Below, piece by piece: positions 1 through 12,262 of a stretch of 64,000 nucleotides of DNA. Positions within the stretch are counted from its first letter, which is position 1. Every line of letters begins with the position of its first letter. Both the position numbers and the translations under genes were made by a program. Origin of the DNA: Ulva prolifera (Eukaryota > Chlorophyta > Ulvophyceae > Ulvales > Ulvaceae); the NCBI GenBank assembly GCA_023078555.1, contig CM041199.1, forward strand, positions 4,097,315-4,161,314, in the 5' to 3' direction. Under the pieces are notes generated by a model. The model made no database searches. It was given only the letters and a program-made list of their open reading frames with translations, and was not told where the DNA came from.

Positions 1-2329
1 CGAAGGTCCGGAGCAGGATGCTGCTCTGCATCGAAGACAGAGGTCTGGCGCGCATCATTGACCGTGCAGCCACCACCATGGCGGCGTGGCAGCAAGTGCG
101 TGCTGAATACGAGGCGGAGCAGGAGCTTCGGCAACCGCTCTTGGTGAGCGAGCTGAATGACATTCGGCAAGGCTCATCGGAGGCATACACGCGGTATGCA
201 GAGAGGGTGCTTGAGGTTCTTGAGAAGCTTCAAGACACCGACTTCGGGGCAGCGGATCAGCTGGCCGCGAATGCGCTCGTGCGTGGACTAAAGGAGGCTC
301 CAGAGAGGGGGTCACTGGTCATGATGCTTACACAGCATGTGAGCGCAGGCTTCAACCAGGTCATGAAGGAGCTGAAGGCTGCCGTCAGACTCGTGGAGAG
401 TTCTCAGCAGAGTGCCGGGAACAGAGATGGCAAGGCGATGAACGCCGAGGGCCAGAAGAAGCGGAAAGAGACGCGGAAATGTTTCAACTGCGGGAAGGTA
501 GGCCACATCCGGAAGGACTGTCGGCAACCGAAGGTGAAGCCTGAGGATCGCCCGCGGCCGGCAGCAGCAATGGTTGCACAAGCTGCACATCCATCCGAGG
601 GGATGGCAATGGCCGCCGGGGCAAGCACTGATGCTCTACTCTACGACAGCGGATCTTCTCACCACATTGTACACAAACGCAATGTGATTCGTGACATGAG
701 ACCTAGCAGCACCAAGCGAGTGGTTCTGGGAGGTGGTGAATGCCACGATGTCATGGGAGAAGGAGAAGTGTGGCTGGATGGAGGCCCAGCGCGCCTGGTG
801 CTGCTGCGTTCGGTGCTATGGGTACCGAGCATGACAGTGAACCTTCTATCAGGGTTCCTGGCAACTGAAGCAGCTCATGAGTGCACCCAGAAGGGTGACA
901 GATGTGAGATCATGGACGCTAAAGGAGGCATCATCCTCACAGGACGGAAGCGTGGGCGTTTATATGAACTGAACTGCGAGATGATGCCCGCGGAAGCAGA
1001 AGTGGGTGAGGCTAATGCGGTCGCGTCAACAGGGACATGGCACCGACGGCTGGGTCATCCTGGGCGTGAGGGTATGCGGAAGGTTGCTGTAATGGCAGGG
1101 CTGGTGGGTATCTCAGCTGATGCGCACGATCCTACATGCGAGGTCTGCATGGAGGCAAAGCAGACTCGGGAGCCATTTCAGCGTTCAGCATCGCAGGCTG
1201 CGGAGGTGCTGGATCTATTGCACACGGATGTGATGGGGCCCTTCCGGGTTCCTAGCTGGGGAGGCGCAGTGTATGCCGTAACACTGATGGACGATGCGTC
1301 ACGGAGGGCAGAGGTGTCATGTGTCAAACGGAAGTCAGATGTCTTTGAATGGATCCGTGATACCATTCTGGAGTGGCAGCGACAAACTGGAAAGAAGGTG
1401 AAGGCGGTCCGCAGCGACAACGGAACGGAATACAAAGGCCGGCTGAAGGATTTCTTCAGACAGCAGGGTATTGTCCACCAGACCAGTGCGGACTACACTC
1501 CGGAGCAGAATGGACGAGCTGAACGGCTCAATCGAAGCCTGATGGAGAAGGTCCGAGCCATGCTCTGTGAGTTCGACCTTGCACCTGAATTCTGGGCTGC
1601 AGCTCTGGTCACAGCATGTTTTGTGCGCAAATGTATGCCCAGCACCCAGGACAATGAATCTCCGCACCAACTGTTCTACGGTACACAGCCAGACGTGCAC
1701 CGGCTGCGTGTGTTTGGGTGCACTGCGTATGTGCATGTTCCGAGTGCTAAGCGCAAGAAGCTGGACGCGCGTGCTGAACCCGGCCACGCACGCATGTGCC
1801 GGCTCGACGGCCCTGAGGCTGTTTGGAGGTCTGCACCGGCGCAGACAAGTTGCGGAGGATTGCCCGACGGCCGCGTGAGTGACCCCACGGCAGGCCTCGA
1901 GCCCGTCGATGTTCACAGCGCCGCCCACTGCCACGAAGGTACCGGTGCGCTGTACCAGCACGCAACAGCATGCAGCAGCGTCTCTTGACATCGTTCATGT
2001 TGGCACAGACAGCACTGCAGGTCGCCGCGGAGGCCTATCTTGCGGCACACAACAGGGCTACATCATCCAGAGTCATACAGTCTTCTGCATGACATGTAAT
2101 TGCGCTTGAGGTTCAACAGCTGTTGCCACAAGTGCACATACCATACCACAAGAATCATGCCAGAATCATGTAATCATGCATACAAGACCACATACAGGTA
2201 TAGCTCATGCCATGTGCAATGCCAGCGCATGCCCACGACGATCCTCTCCAGCAAGACATGCTCGAGCTCGGTCAATGCAACTAAAGTACGTGTGGGGAGG
2301 CCCTCGAGGATTGATCAAGAGTTGATGCC

Positions 2330-3523
2330 ATGGCTAGGGGCAGCGGGCGTACGCATGATGACAGTGCACACGTGCATGCCATCATATGGTTGTTTTTTCC
2401 CAGGATGATCTATTTCTCATATTTATTGTTCCAGGATGGTTTTTGGAGCAGGGCAAGTCTTCGAGTGGACAATCTGATCAAACCATTGAGTTTCAACTCC
2501 ATCGTCAGGATACAGATGAACGCATCGCTAGTTGGCTCAGTCGACATGAAGGCAAAGCGCATTCCAGCAGCCCGAACTGAGCTGCTGCTGTCCTCTGGCC
2601 GGCCAGGTCGTTCCAAAAGCGGTGACTGCCATGCTGCTCAGCATGCACTTGCACTTGCTCTTACCCCCGTGAGCCCTCCTCCTCCGCCCATGCTCCCGCC
2701 GCCTGTAATGCCGCCACCTGCGGTGCCATCTCTTATGCCCGTGAGGCCCCCGCCGCCGCCCATGGTCCCGCCTCCTGTGGTGCGGCCACCTGCGGTGCCA
2801 TCTCTGATGCCTGTGAGGCCCCCTCCGCCGCCCATGGTCCCGCCTCCTGTGGTGCGGCCACCTGCGGTGCCATCTCTGATGCCTGTGAGGCCCCCTCCGC
2901 CGCCCATGGTCCCGCCACCTCCGGCCCCGCCACCTGCGACGCCACCTCTGATGCCCGTGAGGCCCCCTCCGCCACCCGTGGTGCCGCCACCTGCGACGCC
3001 ACTTCCAAAACCAATCAGGCCTCCTCCTGCGCCCGCGGTCCGGCCACATGCGGCACTGCCACCCGTGGCGCCACCAGCGACACCCATGAATCCTCCACCA
3101 CCTCCTCCTCCTCAGTACATGATCCCGCCACCCGCAGTTCCGCCGCCTGCAGCCCCCTCAATATCTCCTCCACCCGTGACCCTGCCTCCTCCACCCCAAC
3201 TCGGGGAGGGAGCGGCGCCCGGCCCACCTGCGAGGCCAGAGGACGTAGATCTTGGCCCCCCCCGCACGCCACTAGCCACGCCGGAGGTGCCGCCGACGGC
3301 ACCGGCTCCAGCTGAGGCTGTCCTGCAGCCTGACCCTGCGGTTGTGACGGACCAATTCATCATCACCACCACCACCGGGGCTAGCAGAGACAGCATCGTG
3401 AGGCCGGGGTCCCGCTCGCCCGCTCCGCCCGCCAACCAGCCTCGGGTCGCTCCGCCACAGAGAGAGGCAGCATTAGGCCGCAGTGGCCGCCCAACCCAGA
3501 CTGTAGAGGTGACTGCCAGATGA
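2330..3523 (+). CDS. Proline-rich open frame inside element A, origin unknown
   Basis: A 397-codon open frame lies in a stretch (about 1770-3550) that separates two parts of the element A integrase. The first ~110 residues match nothing I recognise. From about residue 113 the protein is dominated by [10 protein letters not shown] and MPVRP runs, including a 24-residue repeat, then a less regular tail rich in P, A and T. Such sequence could be a captured host wall- or extensin-type segment, or the expanded proline-rich linker that Copia elements often carry between integrase and reverse transcriptase. The minus strand here is also open and Gly-rich, as expected for a GC-rich repeat. Whether it is expressed as its own gene is unknown. 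Confidence 0.35.
   Translation: MARGSGRTHDDSAHVHAIIWLFFPRMIYFSYLLFQDGFWSRASLRVDNLIKPLSFNSIVRIQMNASLVGSVDMKAKRIPAARTELLLSSGRPGRSKSGDCHAAQHALALALTPVSPPPPPMLPPPVMPPPAVPSLMPVRPPPPPMVPPPVVRPPAVPSLMPVRPPPPPMVPPPVVRPPAVPSLMPVRPPPPPMVPPPPAPPPATPPLMPVRPPPPPVVPPPATPLPKPIRPPPAPAVRPHAALPPVAPPATPMNPPPPPPPQYMIPPPAVPPPAAPSISPPPVTLPPPPQLGEGAAPGPPARPEDVDLGPPRTPLATPEVPPTAPAPAEAVLQPDPAVVTDQFIITTTTGASRDSIVRPGSRSPAPPANQPRVAPPQREAALGRSGRPTQTVEVTAR
2669..3028 (+). repeat. 72-bp tandem repeat, about five units
   Basis: Units begin at 2669, 2741, 2813, 2885 and 2957, each exactly 72 bp apart and starting with GTGAG. The middle units are nearly identical and the outer ones diverged. Because 72 is a multiple of three, the repeat encodes a 24-residue proline-rich unit in frame. 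Confidence 0.85.
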
Positions 3524-3904
3524 TCCGTTTGTGCGACTTCCCGGTACGCCGACCTCCCAGCTTCTCGCTGGATACGAACGTGACAGCAAGGCCTACAGGG
3601 TCTATGTGTGGCGTGAGGGTTGTTTCCGGTGTGTGAAATCACGAAACGTGCGGTTCGATGAGGACACAACTTTGAGGCTGCCAGGTGGCCATGGGCTGCG
3701 AGTCGACACAGATGATCGCGAGCGTCTACGCATGCCGGATGCAGAGCCGGTGGGCTCAGAGACCGGTGAAGACCTGATGGCTCCTAATCTTGGAGAGCCA
3801 GACATGTATGCGGACATGCCACCACTGGAAGCTGCCAGTGATGCCGAGGACTCGGACGGTGAAGACTCCGACGACGATGCTGGTGATGACGGCAATGAAG
3901 ATGC

Positions 3905-4258
3905 TGTCACAATGCATGAGCCTGCGGGCAGCAGTGTGGTGACAGGTGCACCCATGCACGGACGATCCGCGGATCCAGTGCAGGGGTAAGCCGCCAGCCG
4001 AGATTGTCTCGATGTAGTGAGAGAGATCGTGCGAGGGTTTCCCGCCGTAACCTTGAGTGTTGAGTGTTCAGTGTGCATATAAGCATGTGCACACTGGGAT
4101 CTGTAACCATTCTCTTTACTGTTTCCCGGTACTAGCACTTCCCTTCAGCATCTCTCGGTTCTACCTCTGTGCGCAGCAGGTATGAGATGCTGGCTGTCCT
4201 GACCTGACCCGAATGAGGACTGCGCGTCCGCCCTGCACAAGGATAAGCATTTCTGACA
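3905..4258 (+). repeat. Left LTR of element B
   Basis: A 354-bp TG...CA repeat matches 10136-10489 with one difference seen. It carries a TATA-like CATATAAG near 4075 and, about 25 bp downstream, TGTAA at 4102-4106, the usual green-algal poly(A) signal. These would place the U3/R border near the middle of the LTR. Confidence 0.95.
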
Positions 4259-4272
4259 TGGTATCGGTGATG
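4259..4272 (+). other. Primer-binding-like site of element B
   Basis: TGGTATCGGTGATG directly follows the left LTR with no gap. The first seven bases equal the start of the usual Copia site complementary to initiator tRNA-Met (TGGTATCAGAGC). The rest differs, so a lineage-specific primer tRNA is possible. Confidence 0.6.
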
Positions 4273-7200
4273 TTAGCGTTATGTCTGTTTATGGTCTTGT
4301 TCAGGAAAGCCGTCGGCCAATGTCTGTGCGCAGACACGGCGGGCATTCCACTGTTCTGCCGGCGCTCAGACTGCGGTCAAAAGCGCAGGCATCATTTAGC
4401 TTTCTCGTAGTATATTGTTGTTAGACACAATTCGAGAAGCTTGTTTTAATGATCAGCGCTGAGAAAAGCGAACGCGTTCGTTTATTTTCTCAACCTGTCT
4501 GCTTGCGAGCAATCCCACCGGTTAGTTGCTGCGCGCGACAAAACAACCGTCTGTCCTAATGCAGGATGTCTCTTTCCAACGCCAACTCCAACGCCAATTC
4601 TCCTCGCGAGGAGAGGCGTGACGACGCTGACCAGCAGCCTCTCGTCGACAGGGACGCTGACCAGCAGCTCCCTGACGGAGAACAGCCTGCGGGTATGTTG
4701 CTCCGGGGCGGACGGATTGTCCGGCCACGACCCTCTTCCCACACTGGGCAGAGCAGCCAGCAGGTGCCTTTTTCCTCTCATGTTGTGAACGATCCTGGTC
4801 ACACTGAGTCACTCATATCACTCGAAACGTTAACCGAGGCGCTGCGTGCATCTCGGGGACGTAGCGAACCTGATTTGACTAAAGGGAAATTGCCTGAGTG
4901 GAATTACAAGACTGAAAGTTTCGTTGCGTACGAACAGAAAGTCTTTTTGTGGTTAGGTCAATTCGAGTTAGACCATTTGTTGCAGCACGCACCGTCTGCG
5001 GACGAACAGCGTGTTCATGCTAGGGCGAGGACACAGGTCCTAATGTCTTTGCCTGACGCGGATAGGACGACTGTCTATCGCATGTCACACTTGTGTGAAG
5101 CATGGTCTTACTTGACTGCCAAGTATAGACCTAGCACTGAAGCCGAGATCCACAGACTGTGGAGTCGGTTTAATTCTTTGTCACAACACAATAAAGATGT
5201 CGCGACATATTGTGGTGAGGTGATGAGTGTTTACACTCAACTGGAGGCACTAGGTGCCGATGTGGGCCAGCGATGGCTTCGATTGAAACTGTTAGAGGTG
5301 GGGGAGGAGTTCAACGCTGTGCGCGGCGAAGTTCAACACTCCTCCCCTCATGTGATAATAGCCCGTTTGACTGAGCATGCTGATTTGCTCAAACAACAGC
5401 GGTCGCTGCAAGCTAGGTCTGGGACGCCCGCGGGCAAACCAGGCCATGGCTGGCGCAAGCAGCACCGTGGTGATGGCCCTGTGGTCGCTGCTCTCGCAGC
5501 TGGCCAGGCTCCTCGCGAGGAGACCAGGACCTGTTTCTTCTGCAAGAAGAAGGGACATTTGCGTGCGAACTGCCCCCAACGCAAACAGGCTGCGGCCAAA
5601 GATGTTTGCACTATAGAAATGCCTGCCAAGTACCCACAGCCGGACGCGTCCCTTCCGTGGAATATCATTGTTGATAGTGGGTCGGACATGCATATAGTAG
5701 GAAATCGGGAAATGTTCACTGAGTACGGCCCATGTCAGAAAGTTGCCAATCTCGCGGGACCAGGGCAGCTTTCTATCATGGGTAGGGGAACCATTCAGGT
5801 GAACCTGGGTGCTTATGTGGACAAGCATGGGAACACACATCCACTGGATGTGGAAATCCCTGGTGTTTACTATGCTCCTGAATGTCCGTACAACCTGCTC
5901 AGCACGATGGGTCTTAGATCAGAGCAGATGTTCCTAGACACGCGTAGGAATGTGTTATATGTCCCTGGTCTGGGTGATATGGCTACCGGCGTAGAAGATA
6001 ACGTCAAGTATCAGGAACTAGATGTAGACGGTCATCCTGTCTTTGCTTTTAAAATGGCGGTAGATACGAAACCCATTCTCGTCGGTGCGCCTGTCAATAG
6101 GGGGGTAGTCTGGTCTAACCAGAGCAGTCCGACCTCAGTTATTGAGGATCAACAGCAGTGGCATCACGTGGCGGTTGCGGCCATTGACCTGCAGCGACCC
6201 AATGCTGGGGGAGCTGAGGTCCCACATGATGCATACTTGCTGGAACCTGCTTTTCTAGCACACTTGTCTTTTCATCAGTCTAATTGGGTTCTGAAACGTA
6301 TGCAATCTAACAGTGAATTTTATGGTCCTTTGAATTTGGATGTCGATTCCGAGCCATTGGGGAATCGGTGTCACGGTTGCAGAATTGGCAAAGTGCCTGC
6401 GGGTAAATTCTCTGCCAATGATCGTGAGCTCATGGGTCAGGCCAAATGGCCTGGTGAGCAACTGCATGCCGATTTAGCTGGTCCTGTCTCTCCAGTAGGA
6501 ATTGGTGGTGTGAAATATGTTTTGTTTGTGATGTGCGCCTTTACCCGTTATACTTTCGTGGTCGGTCTGCGCAAAAAGAGTGAGGCTGCGGCCATGATCT
6601 CTTATATTATCGAACGCATTCGGGTGAATGTGGTGAAGCCAGGTGAACCGGGTGTGCGCATCCTACACACCGACAAAGGGGGAGAGTTCATGGTCGCGGC
6701 CTTAAAACTCTACCTCCAGCGTCGCGGCATTACTCACCGCTTGACCCCCACAGCCGCTCATCGCTGTAATGGCATGATCGAGAGGAGGATCGGAGTGGCT
6801 TTTGAGTCACTCCGTGCTGTGCTGCTCGCGAGCGGCCTGCCTCTGTTCCTGTGGATAGAATGCCTCGCCAGCGTTGTCCATGGTCACAATCTCACGCCGT
6901 CGTCGGCATTGTACCATGACAAACTGGCGAGCATCCTCAAGGGCCTGAAAGCTCAGCATGCTGTCAATGCGTCTGCGGACGTTGACGAAGCTGAGAAAAG
7001 CCTAGGGAAGGGAAAGCGCATGAAAAAGGCCGAGCGCAATAAGTTGAGGGACGAGGAGAAACGCAAGTACAAGTTGCTTGCGACAACAGAATTAGATGAG
7101 TTTTTAGTGCGGTCTTGTGATAAGGATATCATTCCTTACATGGCCTTTTTCAGAGACACCTCCGTTGAGGTGTTCCAAGATCTGCTGCGGCAGCAGCGTC

Positions 7201-10135
7201 CATGGGGGGTTGAGGTGTATGCATACCCTAGGGATGACAAGCTGCGGAAGTTGTCCCCCCGGGGTGTGCCTGCATACTGGGTCGGGGCTGGTCTAGGCCT
7301 CAGCATGCAGCGTGTGTACGCCCAGGATGTTCCTGGTGGTAGGGTTTTTGTTGTGCGTCAGGTCATGTGCACTGCGGATCAGATGATCCGGCACGTACGC
7401 AAGTACGATGCGTCCGCCGTTGTGGACAAGAGAGAACCTGCGGAGTTTGCGAACTCCTACACGGTTGCTTTCGAGGGGGACGATGAGGGTGAGCGTGTGA
7501 CTGATGCCGATGTCCCTCCTTTCGCGGCAGAGCATACATATGATGGGGGAGTGTTGCGCCGTCTGCGTGACCAGCTTCGCACCCCCCCTGGTCATGGTAG
7601 GGTTCCTGTCATGGAAATGACTTTCCGGCAGGATAACCCTGAGCCCAGTCCTGATGTGTACTCTCCACGATTTGGAGCTGGCTCCTCTGCGGAGATTATC
7701 CGACGTGACCCTGCTAGGGCAACACCGGAAATAGCCGGAGCAGCTTTGCATCGCACGCGTGCAATGTCCAGAGCTGCTGCTCACCCTGACGTCCGTGTCC
7801 CCCATCGTGTGCGCGGCGAAGTGCACCACTCTGTCGCCACGCCCTCCCGTACTGCGCAGTATGTTGTGACGCGCAACGCTGTGTTGCACGACCCTGGTGT
7901 AGAAGTTGCGTTCCCTGTTCAAATGTCTGTCAGTGCGTCTGACGATGACATGGATGAGGATGACGACGGTCCCGGCATCTATGATGACGATGACGAACAG
8001 CGCATGGACTACACCGTCTCGGATGATGAAAGAGCTGCGGCTCAACAGAATCTGGAGGCTCAGCGGGTCCGTTCCGGAAGTAATTCGGCAGCGGCCTCAG
8101 CATCTGGCGCGGGGGCAGTTGCTCAGCCCTTGCGAGGAGCTGAGGCGCCGAGGCCCTTCTGGGAGGATGAGCCAGATGAGGTGGAGACCGGGTCCGAATT
8201 AGGGGGAGAGGATCCGGGCCCCTCAGCCGCAGTTGGGGTTGATTTGCCTGACGAGGTGAGGGCCATTCCAGCCGTCTTGCCTCGCATAAAAATCAATCCT
8301 CTTGTACGCAGACGCCTTGTTCCATTGGCTGCGGATGTAGCAGCTGTGCATATGCATGAGCCTGCGGGCTCTGACATTGCTAGTAGTGAAACAGTTGTAG
8401 CTGCTATTGATGTTTCAGCCTGCCACCAGGACACATCAGCCGCGGCTGACTGTGGAGTGTCCTGTGCAGGCCTGAAGCCTCAGCATGTGGAGTCTGGCAA
8501 GCAGCAGAATGCTCAGCGTCGTGGGTCGCGCAGAGCAGCTGCCGCCAGGAAGCAGAAGCCCTCCGACCCTGATATGCCTTCTTTGAAGGAAGCACTCGCG
8601 AGTGCTGACAGGGATGCATGGCTGCGCGCCATGCAGGAGGAGGTAGATGCACTGGGTGAGCACGGAACCTTCGGGTTGTGCTATCTGCCTGCGGGCAAAC
8701 GGGCTATCTCGGGCAAATGGGTGCTTAAGATTAAGCGTGGGCCTGCGGGGGAGATTCAGCGCTATAAGGCACGTTATGTAGCGCGTGGTTTTTCTTAGGT
8801 AGAAGGGATTGACTTCTTTGAGACTTGGTCTCCTGTAGGTAGTTATGCGACACTGCGTGTGTTGCTGTCGGTTGCTGCCCAGGAAGACTTAGAGATTAGA
8901 CACATAGATATTCAGTGTGCTTTTCTGAATGGTGAGCTGGAGGAGGAAGTGTTCGTTGAACAGCCCCCGTTCTTCACTGACGGGACAGCACATGTATGGA
9001 GATTGCATAAAACCTTGTATGGCCTGAAGCAAGCTGCTCGCGAGTGGCATAAAGCTTTAATAAAGGTTTTAGCCGAGATGGGATTCGTGTGCGCACAAAG
9101 CGATCCCGGACTGTATGTTAGAACATCTGGTCGCTGCTTTATTTTCCTATGGGTCGATGACTTGTTCATATTCAGTAGCTCTGCGGGGCTACAAGAACTT
9201 GTCGATATCATTCTCACGAAATTTGAGGGCAGAGACCTAGGTGAACTCGCATGGGCACTTGGCACAGAGATCATGCGTGATCGCAAGGCCAAAACAATCA
9301 TCATGACACAGCGAAACAAAATCCGGAACTTGCTTGAAAAGTACAGTATGTCTGACTGTCGCAAATCTCCCACTCCGTTAGTGCCGCGGCAACAACTAAG
9401 GAGTGCGAAAGAGCATCCTGACCTGGAGAAAGCCAGTGCTGCTGAGCATTCCAGGTTCATGAGTGCTGTAGGAAGTATCCAGTATATTGCAGGAGTGACA
9501 CGACCTGACCTGAGCTATGTGGCACATGCCCTGGCCCGGCACATGTCTAGTAGTCTGAAGGAACATTGGTCTGCCGTGCAACATGTTCTGAGATACCTAC
9601 AGTCCACAAAGAAGTTAGGAATAAAATTTGTAGGCTCTGAGGGACACGGGTGTTTATTAGAGGCTTTTTCAGATGCAGACTTTGCGAACTCTGCTGATCT
9701 GAAAAGCGTGTCTGGTATGGTTATTCGGGTGCATGGGAACTGTGTTCTCTGGCGTTCGAAGAAGCAGAGTATAGTGGCTGGGGATACAACAGAGGCTGAA
9801 CTCATTGCGATGAGTGCAACAGCCAACGAGTTGATGTGGGTGAAGCAGTTGCTTCTCGATTTGAAACTCGTCCCACATAAGCCGACTCTGTGGGGTGACA
9901 ATAAGAATGCCAACATTTTGGCTGTTAATGCTGTGTCCACTGACAGATCCAAGCACATTCGTGTGCGGCACTTGCGAGTGCGGGAATATGTCCAGATGGA
10001 TGAACTTAAGGTAGCATGGGTAGGCACTGTTGATCAGTTAGCGGATGTGTTTACTAAAGTGCTGCCCGGACCTGCTTTGCTAGAAGTTCGTAATAAACTC
10101 CAGCTAGTGGAGACGCAGCAGGGTTTATGGGGGAG

Positions 10136-10489
10136 TGTCACAATGCATGAGCCTGCGGGCAGCAGTGTGGTGACAGGTGCACCCATGCACGGACGATCCG
10201 CGGATCCAGTGCAGGGGTAAGCCGCCAGCCGAGATTGTCTCGATGTAGTGAGAGAGATCGTGCGAGGGTTTCCCGCCGTAACCTTGAGTGTTGAGTGTTC
10301 AGTGTGCATATAAGCATGTGCACACTGGGATCTGTAACCATTCTCTTTACTGTTTCCCGGTACTAGCACTTCCCTTCAGCATCTCTCGGTTCTACCTCTG
10401 TGCGCAGCAGGTATGAGATGCTGGCTGTCCTGACCTGACCCGAATGAGGACTGCGCGTCCGCCCTGCACAAGGATAAGCCTTTCTGACA
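10136..10489 (+). repeat. Right LTR of element B
   Basis: 354 bp, direct repeat of 3905-4258, preceded by a purine-rich TATGGGGGAG tract that fits a polypurine primer and followed by the target duplication GATGC. Confidence 0.95.
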
Positions 10490-12262
10490 GATGCTGGCGA
10501 CGATGGCGGTGGTGATGCTGGTGATGACGGCAACGCCGATGGTGGTGAAGACCCCGACAATGACGGTGGTGCGGGCGCGCCACCCGTAGAAGAGATACCA
10601 GCGCACAGGTACCCCAGACGGGAGCGGCGTGCACCTGATGTATTTCAACCCCATGCGTATGCGTACGCTGCGGACGGGCTGACAGATGAACCGAAGACGA
10701 CTGCGGAGGCGCTTGGCCGACCTGATGCGGAGCTCTGGCGTGCATCCATGGAGGCAGAGTGGGCATCCATCATGGAGAAGGGGGTTCTGGACCTCGTGAC
10801 TGAAGTACCAATGGGAAAGAGGGATCTGCCGATGAAACCAGTCTACAAAATCAAGCGCGATGCGTTTGGAGCAGTTGACAAGTACAAGACCCGGCTGGTG
10901 GTGCTGGGGTGCTTGCAGCGCAAGGGCATGGACTTCGAAGAAGTTTTTGCTCCCACTGCTCAGCAAGCGACATTTCTAGTCATGCTCGCACACGCTGCGG
11001 AGCATGATTTTGAGCTGCATCAGTTTGATGTGGCAACAGCTTTCCTGAATGGGGAGCTTGACCCAACCGACGAGGTGTACGTTCGGATGCCGGAGGCATT
11101 CGGCGGCCGCACATACAGACTGCGGAAAGCTCTGTATGGGCTGAAGCAGGCTGCGCGTGCCTGGCACGCCAAGCTGCTAAGCGAGCTCACCCGTCTAGGA
11201 TTCACTGCATCGGAGTCGGACCCATGCATGTTCTACAAAGGTGAAGGGCAGCGGCGAGTCTACATTCTGATCTACGTGGACGACGGTATAATCATCGGCA
11301 GGAAGCAGATGGTTTAGGCAGCCTTGGCGGCAATCGCCGGCGCCTTTGAGATCAAGGACATCGGGAAGGTCACCTACTTCCTGGGTCTGCAGCTTCGGAG
11401 GGACCGTGAGCTAGGGCAGATCTGGTTGGGTCAGCCGAAGTATGCCCGTGATGTGCTGGAGCGTTTCGGCATGTCTGACAGCAAAGCGGTCACCACACCG
11501 CTGGAGGCAAACACACATCTGGGGCGACATGAAGGCACTCCTCTCGGTGATGAGACTCCATACGCTGAGCTTGTTGAGTCCTTGCTGCATCTGACTGTGA
11601 ACACTCGGCCTGATCTTGCATATGCATGTGGTGTACTGAGTCGTTTTGTGGCAACTGCAACTGATGTGCATTGGAAAGCTGCCAAGCGTGTGCTGCGGTA
11701 CATTGCTGGTACGCTTGATAGGGGCATTGTGTATCAGCGTGGTATGCCCGCTGTAAGGCATACACAGATGCTGATTACGCTGGTGAGCCTGACTCTAGAA
11801 AGAGCACCTTAGGTGCAATTGTACTCATGCATGGTGGTCCTGTGGTCTGGAAATCCAAGTTGCAGGCTGTGGTAGCTTGCACAACATGTGAGGCTGAGTA
11901 TATGGCAGCAGCTGCAGCGGTGAAGGAGGTGTTGTGGGTTCGCAAGCTCATGGCTGAGCTGAGTGGGCAAATGCAGCGTATTCGACTGTATGGGGACAAC
12001 CAGTCCGCCCTTGTTTTGATGAAGTAGCATACTCCAGGAGCAGCTGGTAGGACAAAGCACATAGACATTGCGTTTCATTTTGTCCGCCACCGTGTGATGC
12101 AAGGAGACATTGAAGCAGTGTTTGTCAAGACAGAGGAGATGAAGGCTGACATCAGACTCGTGGAGAGTTCTCAGCAGAGTGCTGGGAACAGAGATGGCAA
12201 GGCGATGAACGCCGAGGGCCAGAAGAAGCGGAAAGAGACGCGGAAATGTTTCAACTGCGGGA

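Larger units (their letters stand above)
3905..10489 (+). mobile_element. Young Ty1/Copia element B, nearly whole, inserted in element A
   Basis: The element is 6,585 bp, bounded by 354-bp direct LTRs that begin TGTCAC and end CTGACA, and flanked by the 5-bp target duplication GATGC (3900-3904 and 10490-10494). Parts in order: a primer-binding-like site right after the left LTR, gag from about 4566 with the knuckle CFFCKKKGHLRANC near 5530, protease (VDSGSDMHIV near 5670), integrase about 6240-6900 with an unusually long C-terminal part and linker, reverse transcriptase about 8690-9430, RNase H about 9650-10050, and a purine-rich tract ahead of the right LTR. The coding region runs about 85 bp into the right LTR. 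I see one difference between the LTRs, so insertion is very recent. It looks whole apart from about one interruption. Confidence 0.95.
1..12262 (+). mobile_element. Old Ty1/Copia element A (outer, broken)
   Basis: Ty1/Copia order is seen on the plus strand: gag with a CCHC knuckle (CFNCGKVGHIRKDC, about 478-520), protease with a DSGSS motif near 648, pre-integrase HRRLGHP near 1045, integrase core about 1200-1740 (VRSDNGTEYKG near 1410), a further integrase part near 3560-3720, an acidic linker, reverse transcriptase about 10700-11450 and RNase H about 11830-12130. The left end lies outside the window and no LTR of its own is seen. Element B sits in its acidic linker, and a proline-rich stretch lies between its two integrase parts. 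It ends by running into a second short gag-like piece (12140-12262) that repeats 384-506. It is broken in several places and is older than B, which inserted into it. Confidence 0.85.

Noticed and set aside
2537-3087. Long Gly- and Arg-rich open frames on the minus strand
   Set aside because: They are the antisense of the proline-rich 72-bp repeat; GC-rich repeats are open in several frames without being genes.
8352-8369. A nested LTR inside element B
   Set aside because: Only 18 bp match and no further LTR sequence follows.
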